Source: Rhodamnia argentea
Lineage: Eukaryota; Streptophyta; Magnoliopsida; Myrtales; Myrtaceae
Assembly (NCBI RefSeq): GCF_020921035.1
Contig: NC_063154.1
Coordinates: 7,378,001 to 7,442,000, forward strand
Direction: 5' to 3'
DNA: 64,000 nt
Below the pieces are notes generated by a model that saw only the letters and a program-made list of their open reading frames with translations, ran no database searches and was not told the DNA's origin. Shown here piece after piece: positions 23,301-35,880 of this stretch. The position numbers and the translations under genes were made by a program. How positions within the stretch are numbered: the first letter of the stretch is position 1; every line of letters starts with the position of its first letter.

Positions 23301-23913
23301 TGAAGAACAACTCTCGACAGAGTGCACTCACCCCAAGGATTATGAATTGGACAGATACAGAGTTCATAAAAGAAAAAAAAATATCTGAGTGCAATTCTCA
23401 AAAGTACCCGGATGCGAGCAATCGGTTCTTGCCCGGCCTGCAAAAATTGGGCTATTTCTTTGCGCATGAGCTTGAGCTGCATGTCTCTCTTGTTCTGCAG
23501 CAACTTGATCCGCGAGATTGACAATGTCAAGCTTGTCTTGCTAAATAATACCCAATAGAACAGCACATTAAACGATCAGTCAGAGTGTGACAACACGTAG
23601 TATCATCACCTTAATCTTAAAAGAACAATAATTCCGAGCTTTATCAAAAACATAGCAACTAGGAGCGGAGTCCATCAGTATAAAGAACCACCCTTTCGCG
23701 GAAACGCCTATTGTGAACAGTAATCATCTCAAAAGCACAACAACGTTTCAAAATTCCGGAACCCACAAAAGCACACAGCATCGGAGAAGGCAAAAGGCAC
23801 GAAATTGACCTCAAGAAAGATGGATCGAGACATGGATTAGACAGAGAATAAGAAAGAACTGACCATTTCGCGCCGAAGACGCCTCTGTTGAACAGCTGGT
23901 TCAGAAGAGACAT
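20363..23913 (-). CDS. IST1-like protein (ESCRT-III-associated, Vps4 regulator family), six exons
   Basis: IST1 proteins bind ESCRT-III and the Vps4/SKD1 ATPase and act in endosomal multivesicular-body sorting; plants have a family of ISTL proteins. Predicted coding exons, in transcript order, are 23913-23864, 23540-23408, 23276-23173, 22066-21895, 21807-21667 and 20731-20363. All introns are GT-AG and phases agree, giving 322 residues. The N-terminal IST1 domain is recognisable: MSLLNQLFNRGVFGAKCK, ISRIKLLQNKRD, ARIRVEHVIREQN, AAYAILELFCE, the ECPTDLREAIASIIFAAPRC block, then KYGKEFV, AAELRPESGVNRE and LIEKLSV. The C-terminal exon is polar and unconserved except for an Ala/Arg-rich coiled-coil-like stretch around ASAERASAAARAAAELAK near the end. 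Intron 3 is about 1.1 kb. The exact orthologue within the ISTL family is not resolved. Confidence 0.92.
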
Positions 23914-24529
23914 GGGGTTCTTTGCGGAACCGATAAAGGATATCTACCGAACGAAAAGAATAGGGGAAGGTGAACTTCGCAACATACGGCGAGAGATTGG
24001 AGCTGCCCCCTGTGACCGCGAGCTGGATCTTGGAGGTTGCCGGCTCTGTTCTTCAATGGAGAAGACGATCAAAGAGGTGCAATTGGGGGGAGGCGGTGAG
24101 CTGTTTCTTGTTGGGTGAGATCAAAAATCGAACTTGGACGGATTTTGCATCCGAGAATCGCGATCGTCAGTGAATTCGTGCGAACTCAGTGAGTTTGGAA
24201 GCATATGGGAAGCTTCTTGCTGTTGACTTTCCTCCCTCGCCTGAACTCGTCAATTTCAGTTTCTATAGAATGCGTTGTCACGGAGCATTTTAATTTTTTT
24301 TTTTTTCATATTTAGATTACTTTTATTTTGCGAAAATAAATAATTAAAGAATATTTTCCTAATAAGGAAGATATATATGTTCTCTGACAAGAAAACAAAA
24401 TTTGATTCCAATCACCGATTAAAAAAAAAAACTGAACTTTCATTCTTTTTTTTTTTTTTTGGTCAAACTTTCATTCATTTGACAATGGATATGTCAGCGT
24501 AATTGTTGGACGAAGTGCTAACCATCACA
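23914..24529 (-). other. 5' flank of the IST1-like gene
   Basis: Leader and promoter region on the minus strand. A short ORF on the other strand (23970-24173) has no recognisable motif. T-rich and A-rich runs near 24290-24460 border the MITE that follows. Confidence 0.5.
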
Positions 24530-25340
24530 ATGGGCCCAATATAAATAAATAAATAAAAACCTTCAACTTTAATCTCTATCTCAATTACTTCCGAAACCTT
24601 ATTTTATCTCATAAAAAATCTCAACTTTAGCATTTATCATAATTTTTATCCAAAAAAAAAAAATCTGTCTTATAAAAAGCCCCCAAATTTTACTTTTAGC
24701 TCAATTCCATCACTATCACCCTTTCATCTATAATCATCGTTAGTTAATTCTACGCGGCTCGAATTTTCTTGCCGAACTTACCAATGAATTTTTGAAATTC
24801 AAAAACAATAGATTTCAAGGACGACGAGATTTGAGATTGTTCGTCCGGATAATCAAATTTCCACGTCTAGCCGTTCTTTGGGTTGTTAAGTGTCGAAGAG
24901 AATCTGAAATGCACCGTATTGAGTGGCTCGCAATGTGTAGGGGAGCAAACAACAGAAGAGAAATTAGGTTTTTTCATGTTAGCTTGGCTGAGATGTAATT
25001 CATTAAAGACGTGATAATGACACATAAAATTAACTAACGGTAATTGTGAACAGAAGGCTAACGGTGGTAGAATTGGGGCCAAAGTAAAAATCAAAGATTT
25101 TTTATGAGACAAATTTTTTTTTTTTTTTGCATATAATTGAGACAAATGATAAAGTTATGAGTTTTTTTTGGGTATTAGACTAAATTGAGCCAAAAGCTAA
25201 AGCTTGGGATTTTTTTGGGTGTGAGGCCGATAAAATTAGAATAGAAGTAGCATTTTGAGGTTTTTTATGAGATAAATTGTTTTGGGGATATAATTGGGAT
25301 AGACTAAAATTGAAGGTTTTTTTGGATATTAGGCCCATTG
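24530..25340. mobile_element. Mutator-like MITE, copy 2, inverted relative to copy 1
   Basis: Terminal inverted repeats begin GGGCCCAATA on the left and end GGATATTAGGCCC on the right, with the same A/T-tract phrases (CAACTTTA, ATAATTG, TTTTTTATGAGACAAATT) as the 4528-5321 element. The middle, about 24720-25060, matches the reverse complement of copy 1 over its whole length, for example CCGAACTTACCAATGAAT here against CCGAACTTATCAATGAAT there, and TGTCGAAGAGAATC against TGCCGAAGAGAATA. No target duplication was recognised, so the exact ends are uncertain by some bases. Confidence 0.82.
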
Positions 25341-26527
25341 AATATTACACCAGCATGTTGCCATTAAAATTGATCGAAATCCTATTAAATTAACCATACA
25401 AGACAAGGAAACTAAAATATATTACATGGATGAAATTGCAATTTGATACGACAAGATGAGCCGATTTTCAGCAAAAATGCTTTCCACTTGCCACTTAAGT
25501 GGATCCTAGAGATCAAAAAACAGTTTTAAGACCAAATCCTAGGCATGGAGAGCAATCGTACTCAAAGATTAACGGAAGTCCTATTTAATGAAGGGCCCGA
25601 ACAAGAAAGGTTGAAACCTTGACAATCGCGCTGCGCGACTGAAAGGTCCTATTGATTTGTCACGCCAATTCCCCTAGGAAATACAATCCATGCACCCGAC
25701 AGTTTTCAAACTTTCGTATTGCTCTTGTTGACGAGACGCATCGGACCCAGGGCATCCTAACACGAGACCGGAAAGAGCTTGCGTTGGCCACTTTCCTGAT
25801 CCAAAACATGCTGCATTGTGCAGGAAGATAATGTCAAGTAAGCAACCACAACACATGCATTCAATCGATGGTTGCACTTTATCCGTGACTGTCAGATCAA
25901 GTCTTCGTGCCTGAGATGAACACAGATTGTGAAAAACATAGCACAGGAAACAAAACGACCGACCGCGATGTTAATGAAAGTATCAGTACCAGTGTCACTG
26001 GAGGACTCCCTCATCAGTTCCACTGCCCTCTTCGCAGGCATCTGAATAACCAAATGAACAAAGCTACAAACGCACGTTTGCCTCTATATTTTTGGTTTTC
26101 CTTTTTCAGGAGGAAAGAAAAGATTGATCACCGTTCTCACTTTACATAACTAATAAGCAAAAGTCACAAGAGAAATTTGTCGTCTGACAGTTGAGCTCAC
26201 ATACATCTTCCACCGCCAAAAGTAACAACTACAAACGACTAGGCAAAGAAAAGGTTATCGACTTCCTCGAAATGGCCCTCAAATTCAGAGGTGATTGCTG
26301 CAACAAACACTGAGAAAGTAAAGGGGTGAAAAAACGAATAAACTTCAACCCAATTAAGCAGAGGAGTCCATTATGAAGGCTAGGCAGGGGCACTGAACAG
26401 CAACATAGTCAGGAACAGGACCCCTTTCCTTAATTGTATCAGTGAATGAAGTTTGAGCTGCCCAAGGTGCAACTTAACAATGACAATCTCAAATGCATTT
26501 GCTTTCAAGGTCAAGAGAAGGGGTTTT
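25341..26527. other. Intergenic, 3' side of the lipase gene
   Basis: No gene recognised. It probably contains the 3' UTR of the lipase gene near its right end. Short ORFs (25674-25877, 25907-26149) lack family features. Confidence 0.5.
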
Positions 26528-29500
26528 CTACTTGAGGGAACACCGAGAATCCAGCCATGAAACAATATCATCTAGGGCCATAAATATCTTTTCATCAGAT
26601 TCGCCTTCAAGAATGCAGTGATACCCTCCTTCATAAAGCTTTAAGGTTTTATCCTTGGTAGAGGCTTTTTCGTAGAGAAACTTACTAACTGAAGGATCTG
26701 TCAGCTTATCACCCGCTCCATGAAGAATCAGCAATGGAGATGAAACCTGAAGTACATATTGATTGACTTTAACTTTATTCTTACTTGCAAACACATGCGA
26801 ATAGGCAAGCAATTGTGAAGCCACAACTGGAAAACACTAACCTTGTCTACTTGTGACTCAATATCATTAGTTGCCCTCAAAAGTTCTGAGGCAGTCTGCA
26901 GTCGTGTCTGGTCATTGTAGCAAATCACATTGTAGACAGCCTAAAACAAGACAAGGCAAATAGGATTATTGTTTGACACAAAAAAAAAAGAATTATTGAA
27001 TTGCACAAATCTCATGAAGATCGAACTACCAATTCTTAATTAGCCTATTGGGATTTTCCATGAATGCAATGCCCAATCACAACCAATATAATAGGAACAC
27101 CGGAAAATTATGATGCAGCGATCAAGTTCCATACTTTCTAGAACCTTCTTTCACTTTTCTTTAACAGTTACTTAAGGTTAAAAAAGACAATTGGCCTCAG
27201 CCCCCGGAACACATTCACAATTGCAGCCTTTTTATACTGTAACATCCTTGATCACCGTATTTAGGATATAAGCATGGTAAACAACTAGATAATAAGAGGA
27301 CCAAAACCAGATTCTAATAATCTGAATAGTAATTAATCCCTTATAAATAGTGCTATTACACCCGGTAATCATCTCGAATTGGGAAAATATGCCAATAAAA
27401 TTAGCCAAAAGGACATTGGTTCACACATTATGCAGCGATGTGCGAGAGTAACGCTTAAATCAGCAAAAAAGAAGTTGGAATTGACATATCATAGAATCTC
27501 CCGACTTCAGCAAAATTAAAGTGGGACTGCTCTTTTGTGAACATAAAAATTATTCAACATAGTTCACTTCTGAATAGGCCATGGCATATAAAACCATGTT
27601 CACTTTTGGATAGGCTATGGGCATTGGCATTGAGCAACTGATCCGTTTCAACAAATCTAGCCAAATTGCATTAGATGTTTCTTTTACCAGGTCATGAACC
27701 ATGGCAGTCGATTATAAATCTACAGTGAACCCCAATGATTAGTCTGCGATGCTGACTAATAAGCTTTTGCACGACTAGGACAAGACAGCATGAACTTTCA
27801 GCCGCTCGCATAAAATCAAGCATAGGAGACCATAAAGTAGGAAACTAACCATTTTCCTTTTCTTCAAGTCTCTGAAAGCCACCTCAGCAAGATCCTTCTG
27901 TGGGAAGAGCTTTGCTTTTGGCAGAATGCTAGACATAAGGGTCAACACTTTTACAACTGCTTCAGGTGGTCTAACAGCATCTGAAATCTTGAAAGCAATT
28001 AGAGTCAGCAATCTATCAGTTCCCATTAGAACTTCGAAATGCGGTTTCTATTACTGTGGGTCAAGATTAACGTAGAAAAAGCTTCTTATAGGCACTTTAT
28101 ATGTGTCGAGATACATGTGCATAAGCACAGAGCATCGGTTCCAATAAGAACTTGAAGTGCAGTTTCACTCAGTATAAAGTACTTCAGATCAGACAGAACA
28201 GGGCACAAGAATAAGTTTTTCCTGCTATACAATATGCACACATGCATTCTTAGCGCACACATGCATTGGGGAGAGAGACAGAGAGAGGCCATCGGAAAAA
28301 ATGACTTACAAAATGATGGTGCAATAGCAGTCAATCTAGCACTCTTGCGCATGGCAATCTTAGTGAAGATTTTGCCAGAGTAAGTTATATATGAGAAACA
28401 TATGGCATATGGAATTAACAGGCATCTTTCATAAAACAGAGGAAATTTTCTGTTGATAAATATGGAATTTCCTTTACAATATTTACAGTTGTTATCACCC
28501 AGCATCTTATTACAAATTCAACAACCAGCAAAATACACAAGAAACTTGTTTTTTTCCTCAAATGTGGTCATAAACCTAATGATTTACAGTCATATATTCT
28601 GTCCAAGAAATCATGCGTCATTTGCGCAGCAATGATCATTTTCCCATCGGGAACTACTCATTCACAGTCTGACAGATCAGGTATTCCTTCTGACTAAGTT
28701 CTCAACTAACTAGAGCTACTTTGGAAACAAGAGCACAATTTAAAAATCTTCTCATCTCCACATGACTTTGCTTCATGTTGCACCTATAATTGTTTGAATG
28801 ATGCACAGATAAAAGAAGGATCCCATGCAAAAAAACATGGCAAAAATGGTGACAGCCTTAGGTGATGGAGGACATACTTTACACATCGGGGCAACAAGCA
28901 CGACTCCATCCCATGAATCAGGCTGTTTTAGATGAACCTTGAGAGTAACAGCTCCACCCATGGACTGTCCCAATATAAAGCAAGGCAATCCTCTCACTTC
29001 AGGTCTCTCTGCAATTCGTGCAATAAACTCGTGTAAGAAGTAGACAACCTATCAATAGTAGATCAATTCTGAGAAACTGATTTTTTTCTCTGTTGTGTGT
29101 GTGCACTCTCGGGCACTAGTGAGTTTTGTTTTCCCAGAGAGAAAAGGAGGTAGGGAGGATTACAGCAATTAAAATGATCTTGATTGTCTTCTGAGGCAAA
29201 TCTTGCAGTTCACACCTTTGATTTTCGTGTATTGTTCAATGACATTGTCGACTAAATCATCGAAGTTTGAGATGTAACCATGCAATCCATCTGAAAGGCC
29301 AAAACCTGGGTGGTCCAAAGCATAAACAGCATATCCTTGAGAAGCAAAGTGCCTGGCGATACCTGAAATCTCATTGTCCCAACAGCACTGCAAATCCTTA
29401 ATTTCTATTTGGATAACTGATGATGCCAAAACTCCACTATTATGGTGTTGCAACTAAAATTAACATCTCTAAATAAAGGAGGAGTAATTGAGCAGACCTT

Positions 29501-30282
29501 CAAAGAAGAAAGTGCAAGTATCACCATAGCCGTGGCAAAAACAAACTGCGCCTTTAATTCGAACACCTGCTTTAGGTAACCAGCTCTTACAGAAAATTTG
29601 GAGACCGTTTGAGTTTGTCTCATACCACTACATGAATAAACATTTGGGAATTTCAACGACATTGTGCGCCATTAACTAAAAAAACCAAAAACACACACGC
29701 ATTGCTTTTCCAAATCTCTTACAAGACAACAAACACAGAAACTAATCAAACCCCAGCAAGAATGAATTAATAACAAAAAGGCACGCGCAGTTGCAGTGTC
29801 AACTTGGTTACCTCCTCTGTTCTGATCCCAGCAGGAGCCAGCTACACGCCAAGCCACACATAAACCCCAAAACCATCGAAAGATCAATGAAGAAAGAAAC
29901 CCAATTAGTAAATTTGCATACTGGAAGAGAAATCTCAGATCATCGCCAAAACGACCATCACCAAGCTGAAACGACGGACCTTGAACAAGCAATGATCGAG
30001 CTGTCGCTGGACCTCGCTGAACGCGGCTCGGACCCTTCTCCTAGCAGGCGCGAAGTCCAGGCTCTGCGACGCGATCGCGTTCAGCTCGTCGCTGAGCCCA
30101 TCAATCGGCGGCCTTTTCTTGGCGGCGACGGTCAACCGAGTCTTGAGCGACGGCGGCGATGTGGAGCTCAGGCCCGCTTTCGCCCGCACCCCTAGTCGGA
30201 AAAGAGTACTCCGAGGGTCGCTTTTCCGGCGAAACAGGGACAGCTCCGGCAACCGGAACCTGAGGGTCAGCGCAGGGTCCAT
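26528..30282 (-). CDS. Monoacylglycerol-lipase-like alpha/beta hydrolase, probably plastid-targeted, eight exons
   Basis: A serine hydrolase of the plant MAGL / lysophospholipase / caffeoyl-shikimate-esterase-like family. Predicted exons in transcript order are 30282-29980, 29841-29812, 29627-29498, 29362-29216, 29008-28878, 27987-27850, 26940-26842 and 26746-26528. All introns are GT-AG, phases agree, and the product is 398 residues. The start is the first ATG; the frame extends upstream only through a non-ATG codon. The first about 60 residues are Arg/Ser-rich with few acidic residues, suggesting a transit peptide. Motifs are WYE opening the hydrolase fold, oxyanion HGYG at 143-146, the LDHPGFGLSDGLHGY segment, nucleophile S219 in GQSMGG, probable catalytic D339 in HGAGDKLTDP and H369 in EGGYHCIL. 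The triad is complete, so the gene looks functional. The in vivo substrate cannot be told from sequence. Exon 2 is only 30 nt. Confidence 0.92.
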
Positions 30283-31799
30283 GAGATTCCACGGGAGCTC
30301 TGGGAGTACGGCTTCCAAGAACAACCGAACAAATGTCGAAAACGAAAAAGTGAAATCTAATCGACATTATTTTGCATGCTTTTCACAAGGGCTGTCTGTC
30401 CGAGCATCACGTGCAAGTCCCGCTTAAAGGTCCCGATCGCGATCATTCGAGAGGTCTCATTGCAAATACAATCATCAAATAAATTTCGATCTTTATCGTG
30501 TGTTTTACATAAAATATTCATTAATTAAGAGATCATGTAATTAAAAATAATTGATAGTACCGTCATGCTAACGGCTCCCTAAGATTAGAATAGAAAATAA
30601 GTCACGACTCATTGTCGCCCTAACTATCAAATTAAATGTGGATGAACATGTTTATTGGAAAAAAAATTATATTGTTCCTTTCTCCTACAATTTCTCATAA
30701 ATTTCATTAAGTAATTTGATTTGCTAAATAAAAAAATTTTACACCAAAAAATGATCAACTCTTTATAACCGACATGAAGTCGCCTTGGTCAAATAGAGTT
30801 TGGCGACGTCACTAATTACTTAAGGCGGTTATCGATGGTTATAGAAATAGTTCACAAATGACTATGAACGATAATTATCGAAGAGACACAAAGAAGATGT
30901 TGATTGAAGGCACATTATCGGCATCGGCAACGTAGCCATTGATAACAAGACAACATCAACATTAACAGGTAGACAAGGGGTAATCAACAAGACATGTCTA
31001 TAAAAATGCAACAAGTTGGCCACCTAATTCTAGCTAAGTGTTTGGATATAGAGAAGAACATGAATTCTACGATACTGATTGACGATAAAGATACCAATCG
31101 ATGGTTGATTCTAGTGGCACATCGGAGGTTATAACCGTTTACGAAAAGGGCAACATGCGCACATGGGCCGAGGCCCAACATCGTGGAAATGTAGTTATAA
31201 CCGCCTTTGAAGTATTAATTGCTTGTTGAGCAGTTATGTTTAGTAGATCATAAAAGATGATGTGTAATGTTATTAAGGGACACATCATAAGAACAAATTC
31301 TCGATGCACTTCATCAATGTCAATGTCCTTAAAATGTTTGCCATTTAGAGTCCTTTACTTTTATTATATTGTCTATCTTCTTTGTCTCGCCGAATTCATG
31401 TCTACATCACAATTAAACCTATCTAACAACAAATTACAGGTCAACCTTTCGTGAAAGGTTTTGTACTATTTGGGTCAGCCCCACTTTCTAGTGAAACAAA
31501 CAACAGTAGATCCTCCAATAATATTAGCCTTAGATTTTAAGAGTTTAAAAAAGAAGGCACGTTATCTGTTCATCTAAAACTTGCTTTAAAAGGGTCGATG
31601 GGTAGTTCGACATGGCAAGGGGTCAATGAGAGATTGACAATTTGACATCACTGCAGGAGTTTGCCACTCCTCTCATGGGAGTAACAAGTTTTTTCAGAGC
31701 ACTAGACGTAAAATTGTCTGGAGATTTGGACTACTTGAGGTACCCAAGATTGGTTTGGACACCACCTTACTTTTAATTAACAATAGGGGTAAAGACACT

Positions 31800-31950
31800 G
31801 CAATTAGTTCAACTATTTTTTTGCGTGTGCAAATCGAGTCCATAAAATATATATATAAAATTCGTGTTAGTCCTATTAAAATAAAAACGCAAATATTGAT
31901 GTGGACTAGCACGTAAGTATCATGTCAACACTAACTAGATGAATTGATAC
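31800..31950 (+). repeat. Dispersed repeat, copy 1 (partner at 38420-38540)
   Basis: Shares an ordered series of phrases with 38420-38540 on the same strand: an A/T-rich start, CGAGTCC or TGAGTCC followed by ATAAA/TTAAAG and TAT runs, GTTAGTCCT, AAAATAAAAA, then TGATGTGGACTAGCACGTAA against TGACGTGGACAAGCAGGTAA. The two are diverged, and element ends are not visible. Confidence 0.6.
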
Positions 31951-32669
31951 TTGTATGTACTTTTCAAGTGCTAGTTAGATAAAATATTGAATATACAAAA
32001 TAACAAACTCTAATGCTAGGTTTGATTGCCCAGATTTGTAGTCAGAATAAGAATGAATTAAATAAGATAATGAATCCAAGAATTTTGTCATATTCTATCC
32101 ATTGTTTGGTGAACTACGAATTTAAAGGCGGATAAGTAGAGGCAAGGCACGATTGAGATCGATTATGATTTGCTGAAAGATCATAATACTTTAAAAATTA
32201 TTCAGTGAATAAGATAAAGTTTTTTATGTGTTTGAGGTCATATAGCTAGAACAGTTCGCAAAGATGAAATCCTACCATCGTTCCATCCAGCCTGCCATGT
32301 AATCCTCCTGCCAAGTTGCCTCTTGACTAAATTTTGTCAATAAGTTGATAGTTCGAAGGCAGACATTTCTTGAAATAACAATTGGCACCCCCTAAAGATG
32401 AGATACCTCTCCCAAACCTATCTCTTCCTTGACAAGATCTCATTTGGAAAACCGTCCACAGTGTCATTGACCGTACATGATGAAGGTCTATTATCATCGA
32501 AAACGACAAGATGATAAAACTATTTTGCGCTCATGTGTGTTCAGCTTTTCATGCAATATGAGTTAATCTTTTAGCATAGCCAAAGATTAAAACCTTTTCG
32601 ATGCCTTACGCATTGACTTCACTACGTTAGATTCCACAGTGCTTAAAATGAAAGATAAGCTGCTCCATT

Positions 32670-32670
<1 letters not shown>

Positions 32671-32702
<32 letters not shown>
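32671..32702 (+). repeat. (AG)n microsatellite
   Basis: A perfect AG dinucleotide run of about 32 bp. Confidence 0.93.
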
Positions 32703-32703
<1 letters not shown>

Positions 32704-32989
32704 CTAGGAAACAAAAGAGGTGAGGCGAGCAAAATTAAGTTTTTTTTAATAGTAGCTAAAAAACGATTTCAAAACTGTTTCGATTTCTGGGTGGGTTTTC
32801 ATTGGAAATTGGGAATCGAACCTCTTCTAATTAGTTCCCACAAATTAGAACTCATTCCCGGATCCGTTTGAATAGGAATCGGCTCTCGGACCTGTTCTTC
32901 GGGTGGTCTAGTCCGAATTTCGAGTAAACTAGGTTTGGTTGCATATCTCTAGTAATGCCTCCTCCTTTTGTTAATTTTGCTCCTAAATA

Positions 32990-33095
32990 TATCTTTAAAA
33001 AATAAGTAAGAAAGCAGGACTTGAACTCCCGTCGTCACGACATTAGCAACTCGTGATCTAGTGGCTAAACCAGTTGAACAATTAACTGGGGCCCT
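32990..33095 (-). mobile_element. Possible tRNA-derived SINE fragment
   Basis: The minus strand has AACTGGTTTAGCCACTAGAT followed about 40 bp later by GGGAGTTCAAGTCCTGC, which resembles a pol III B box (consensus GGTTCGANTCC). The A box is weak, and no poly-A tail or target duplication was found. It does not fold as a complete tRNA by eye, so a degraded SINE is more likely than a tRNA gene. Confidence 0.35.
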
Positions 33096-33182
33096 TATAT
33101 GTACTCTAGTTACGACTTGAAAACACTGCTTACTGTGGTGTGGGCTTGAAAACACAACCATCAATCCTCTTGTAATAGTGGC

Positions 33183-33629
33183 CTGTTATGCTCCAAAGGC
33201 TATAGAAGAGCCATTACCTATGTTGGGTTTTATGGAATTTATTGTGGTCCGCCCATGTAGGCAATCACACCCCTCACCCATAATTGATAAACTATCAAGG
33301 CAGCTTTCAATATTTCGAAATGTCTTTTGTAGCAAGTCAGGTTTCTCACTTGGAATCACGTCTTTTGTAGCATGTCAGTTTCCTCTGTTCTCAATCCGAC
33401 ATTTTTGGCTATTATGAGAACGCAGAGAGAGAATGATCAACATTTTCTCTCAGCTCTCCAACGCTTGATCGAAGCAAGGGACCTCTCAAGATTGCAAGAG
33501 TGACATCTAATCTGTGGCTATTACGATATGTCCTGTGATGTATTCGTTAATGATCGGTAATTCAAGTCTGTTTTTGGGCATGTTTTCCGCACGTTCTTTG
33601 TTTATAAATAGGAAATCTGTTTTTCTTCA
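33183..33629 (+). repeat. Probable LTR next to a primer-binding site
   Basis: The stretch ends ...TTTTCTTCA, and two bases later comes TGGTATCGGAGCC (33631-33643), one mismatch from the initiator-Met tRNA primer-binding site. A TATA-like TTTATAAATAGG lies at 33600-33612, in the position usual for an LTR promoter. The left boundary (TGTTATGCTCC) is a guess from the TG rule. No pol-like sequence follows, so the copy is a solo-like end, a truncated element or a coding-free element. Confidence 0.5.
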
Positions 33630-33643
33630 TTGGTATCGGAGCC

Positions 33644-35880
33644 TGCTATACATGATGCAAAGAAACATTCTTGGTTGATGATGCAGCCCTGAATTTACCT
33701 TGTTAAAGTGCAAGACAGGACCTGGCATATGTCTTCATGTATAGGAAGCTAGTTTTGATACTCCTATAAACAGTATAGTTGTATGTGTCCTTTTTTTAGG
33801 GTCGAAATGTGTCCTTTATGAGGTTAACCATTGACAGCCTCTGCTTGATCGTTCAGTATTCTTCTTTATAAGATGAAGGGTGCGTATTAATTCAGACATG
33901 GTACATGTCATGCAGATAAGAAAGGAACACACCTCGATGTTATGGACAAAACGTTATTTATGTGGGCTTTCTTCTTTTTGAGGATCTAACTAGCACTCGT
34001 TCAGATTCAAATAGAAAATTCAAGGGCAATCAGACTGTAGAAGGTGCTTTCACTTATCCAATGCTTGCTTACCTCCATCATGCACTTGTTGATCACATTT
34101 AGAAAGGATTAACAGGATCTGTGTATTGTCCACTAGAAGTTAGAAAATTCGATGGTTTAGTTTAAAGCCTGGATGCTTATGCTGATAGTTCCATTGCATT
34201 TTGTTTTCTTCATTTTTGGTTTTGGTGATAATCTTTTCTGTTAGTATATAATTTTCTTTTAATCACACGACACTTTTGAATTGAGTTAAATTATAAATTG
34301 CTAGTCCACTGTATTCAATGTGAAAAAAGTTGGAGAAAGGCAAAAGAATCTGACTTATTGGATTGGTTAGTGCCCTTTTGTCTAATGGGGTGCTGTGTGA
34401 CTGATCAAAAACTCACTAGATTGCTACGGAGGTGGAAAAGGAGTTTGTAGTTGAGGAGGAGAGTTCGAGTTGGCCATTGGATGTTCAATGCGGATGTAGG
34501 CCGGAGAATTAGGGCTTCGGAGTATTTCGAGCAGCACCCCATCAAGAATGTGGTTGGAGAAGATGGTTTTTAGATTGACTGGGAAGGGAAGGTGGAGGAC
34601 AGTTGGGTCAAGGAGATCAATTGTGTGGAGTAGGAGAGTTTCGCTTGCCGTCTGAGCCCGTTGATTGTTCTCGTTTCCGAAAGATACAACAGGTCTGATC
34701 ATCGAAATCCCCCCATTTCGGACAAGTTGCTGGTTTCCTGTGGCATTAGTATGAGTAGGTTTTGTTGTTTTATGCAGGAAAAACAATGTATATTAATAAC
34801 AATATTAGGAGATGGCAAAGAGCTTTTGAGCAATCCAAATGAAAATGAAAGATGAGAACTCTGATTCACTTGTTCATGTGATTATTTCTTAGCTGTGGTA
34901 TCTTTACTGTGGGCTACCTGTTCTTGGTTGTAGTCCATAATCTGGTCTGCATTTTCGCTTACCGGAGAATATCTTCTTCATATATGTCTTATCTTTGACT
35001 TTGAGCTACTGAGAAAATTGAGTGCTGTCTTTCTGTTGTTTTTGGGCTTTGCCTTTAAAGAAATCCGAGTTTTCACACAGGACCTGGGCGTTTACCAATT
35101 GCTGGTGATCTTCAAAACTAAAATACGAAAATGATCTACGCTTCTCAAATTCCCACTCTTAGAGTATATGCTGACTCATTCACCCAAACTCTGCATGAGG
35201 GTGTATCTGACGTTTCAATAAGGTAAGGAGCAATATTGATGGAGAATGGAGATCAAGCTAGACGAGAGGATGAAGAAACCAGGGCTTTCTTTTTCATTCT
35301 TAATGTCTGCACTGATAGACTCTGGGCAGTGAGTTGTCTGAAGCACAAACCTTCAAAGAAGTTCTGCGTGTTTCTTCTAAAAGAGAAATTCTAAAGGTAC
35401 CATTCATCAAGTAAGTGACAAATATTAATAGTTAAGGAAAATTTCAAGAGCTATGTCTGCTGGTTTATCTCCTTTTAATTTGTTATCGATTACTTTAGAG
35501 AATTGATCTGCTTATTTCGATATCATGATGGTAAGCTTTGGTCACTAGAACCATTAAGATTTGGCGGAGATATTACACGTACAAGAAAAGGTAAGGAAGG
35601 TTTGTTCAATCCCAAGATCATATAGGCGACATTACATACATGCGAATTGGACATGGCAGAGTTTGATTCCACGGTCGGCGAGCTACGAAATTGTCATTTG
35701 GATCACCAAAATAAATTCGGGCTCAAGCTATCCCAAATTCATTGAGTTGGCACGCCTAAGCCTGAACTTTCCAGTGATGATTTAAGCAATCTCATGGACA
35801 AACATAACAATGAAACTAATAAGAAAAAAACAGTAATCATTCTTCTTTCGATCAAGCAAAAATTAGAAACATTATCGTGC
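33644..35880. other. Intergenic, nothing firmly recognised
   Basis: This would be the interior of an LTR element if the preceding LTR and PBS are real, but I see no gag or pol motif and no second LTR. The ORF at 34424-34786 on the minus strand has no recognised domain. Confidence 0.45.

Larger units (their letters stand above)
30283..33130. other. Intergenic, 5' of the lipase gene
   Basis: No gene recognised. Holds a short repeat at 31800-31950 related to 38420-38540, a GA microsatellite at 32671-32702, and a possible tRNA-related SINE at 32990-33095. The ORFs on both strands are short and motif-free. Confidence 0.5.

Noticed and set aside
30283..30324. 14-codon upstream extension of the lipase frame
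   Set aside because: The first codon is TTG, not ATG; the ATG at 30282 gives a normal transit-peptide-like start.
34424..34786. 120-codon minus-strand ORF
   Set aside because: No recognised domain, no ATG context or neighbouring exons supporting it.
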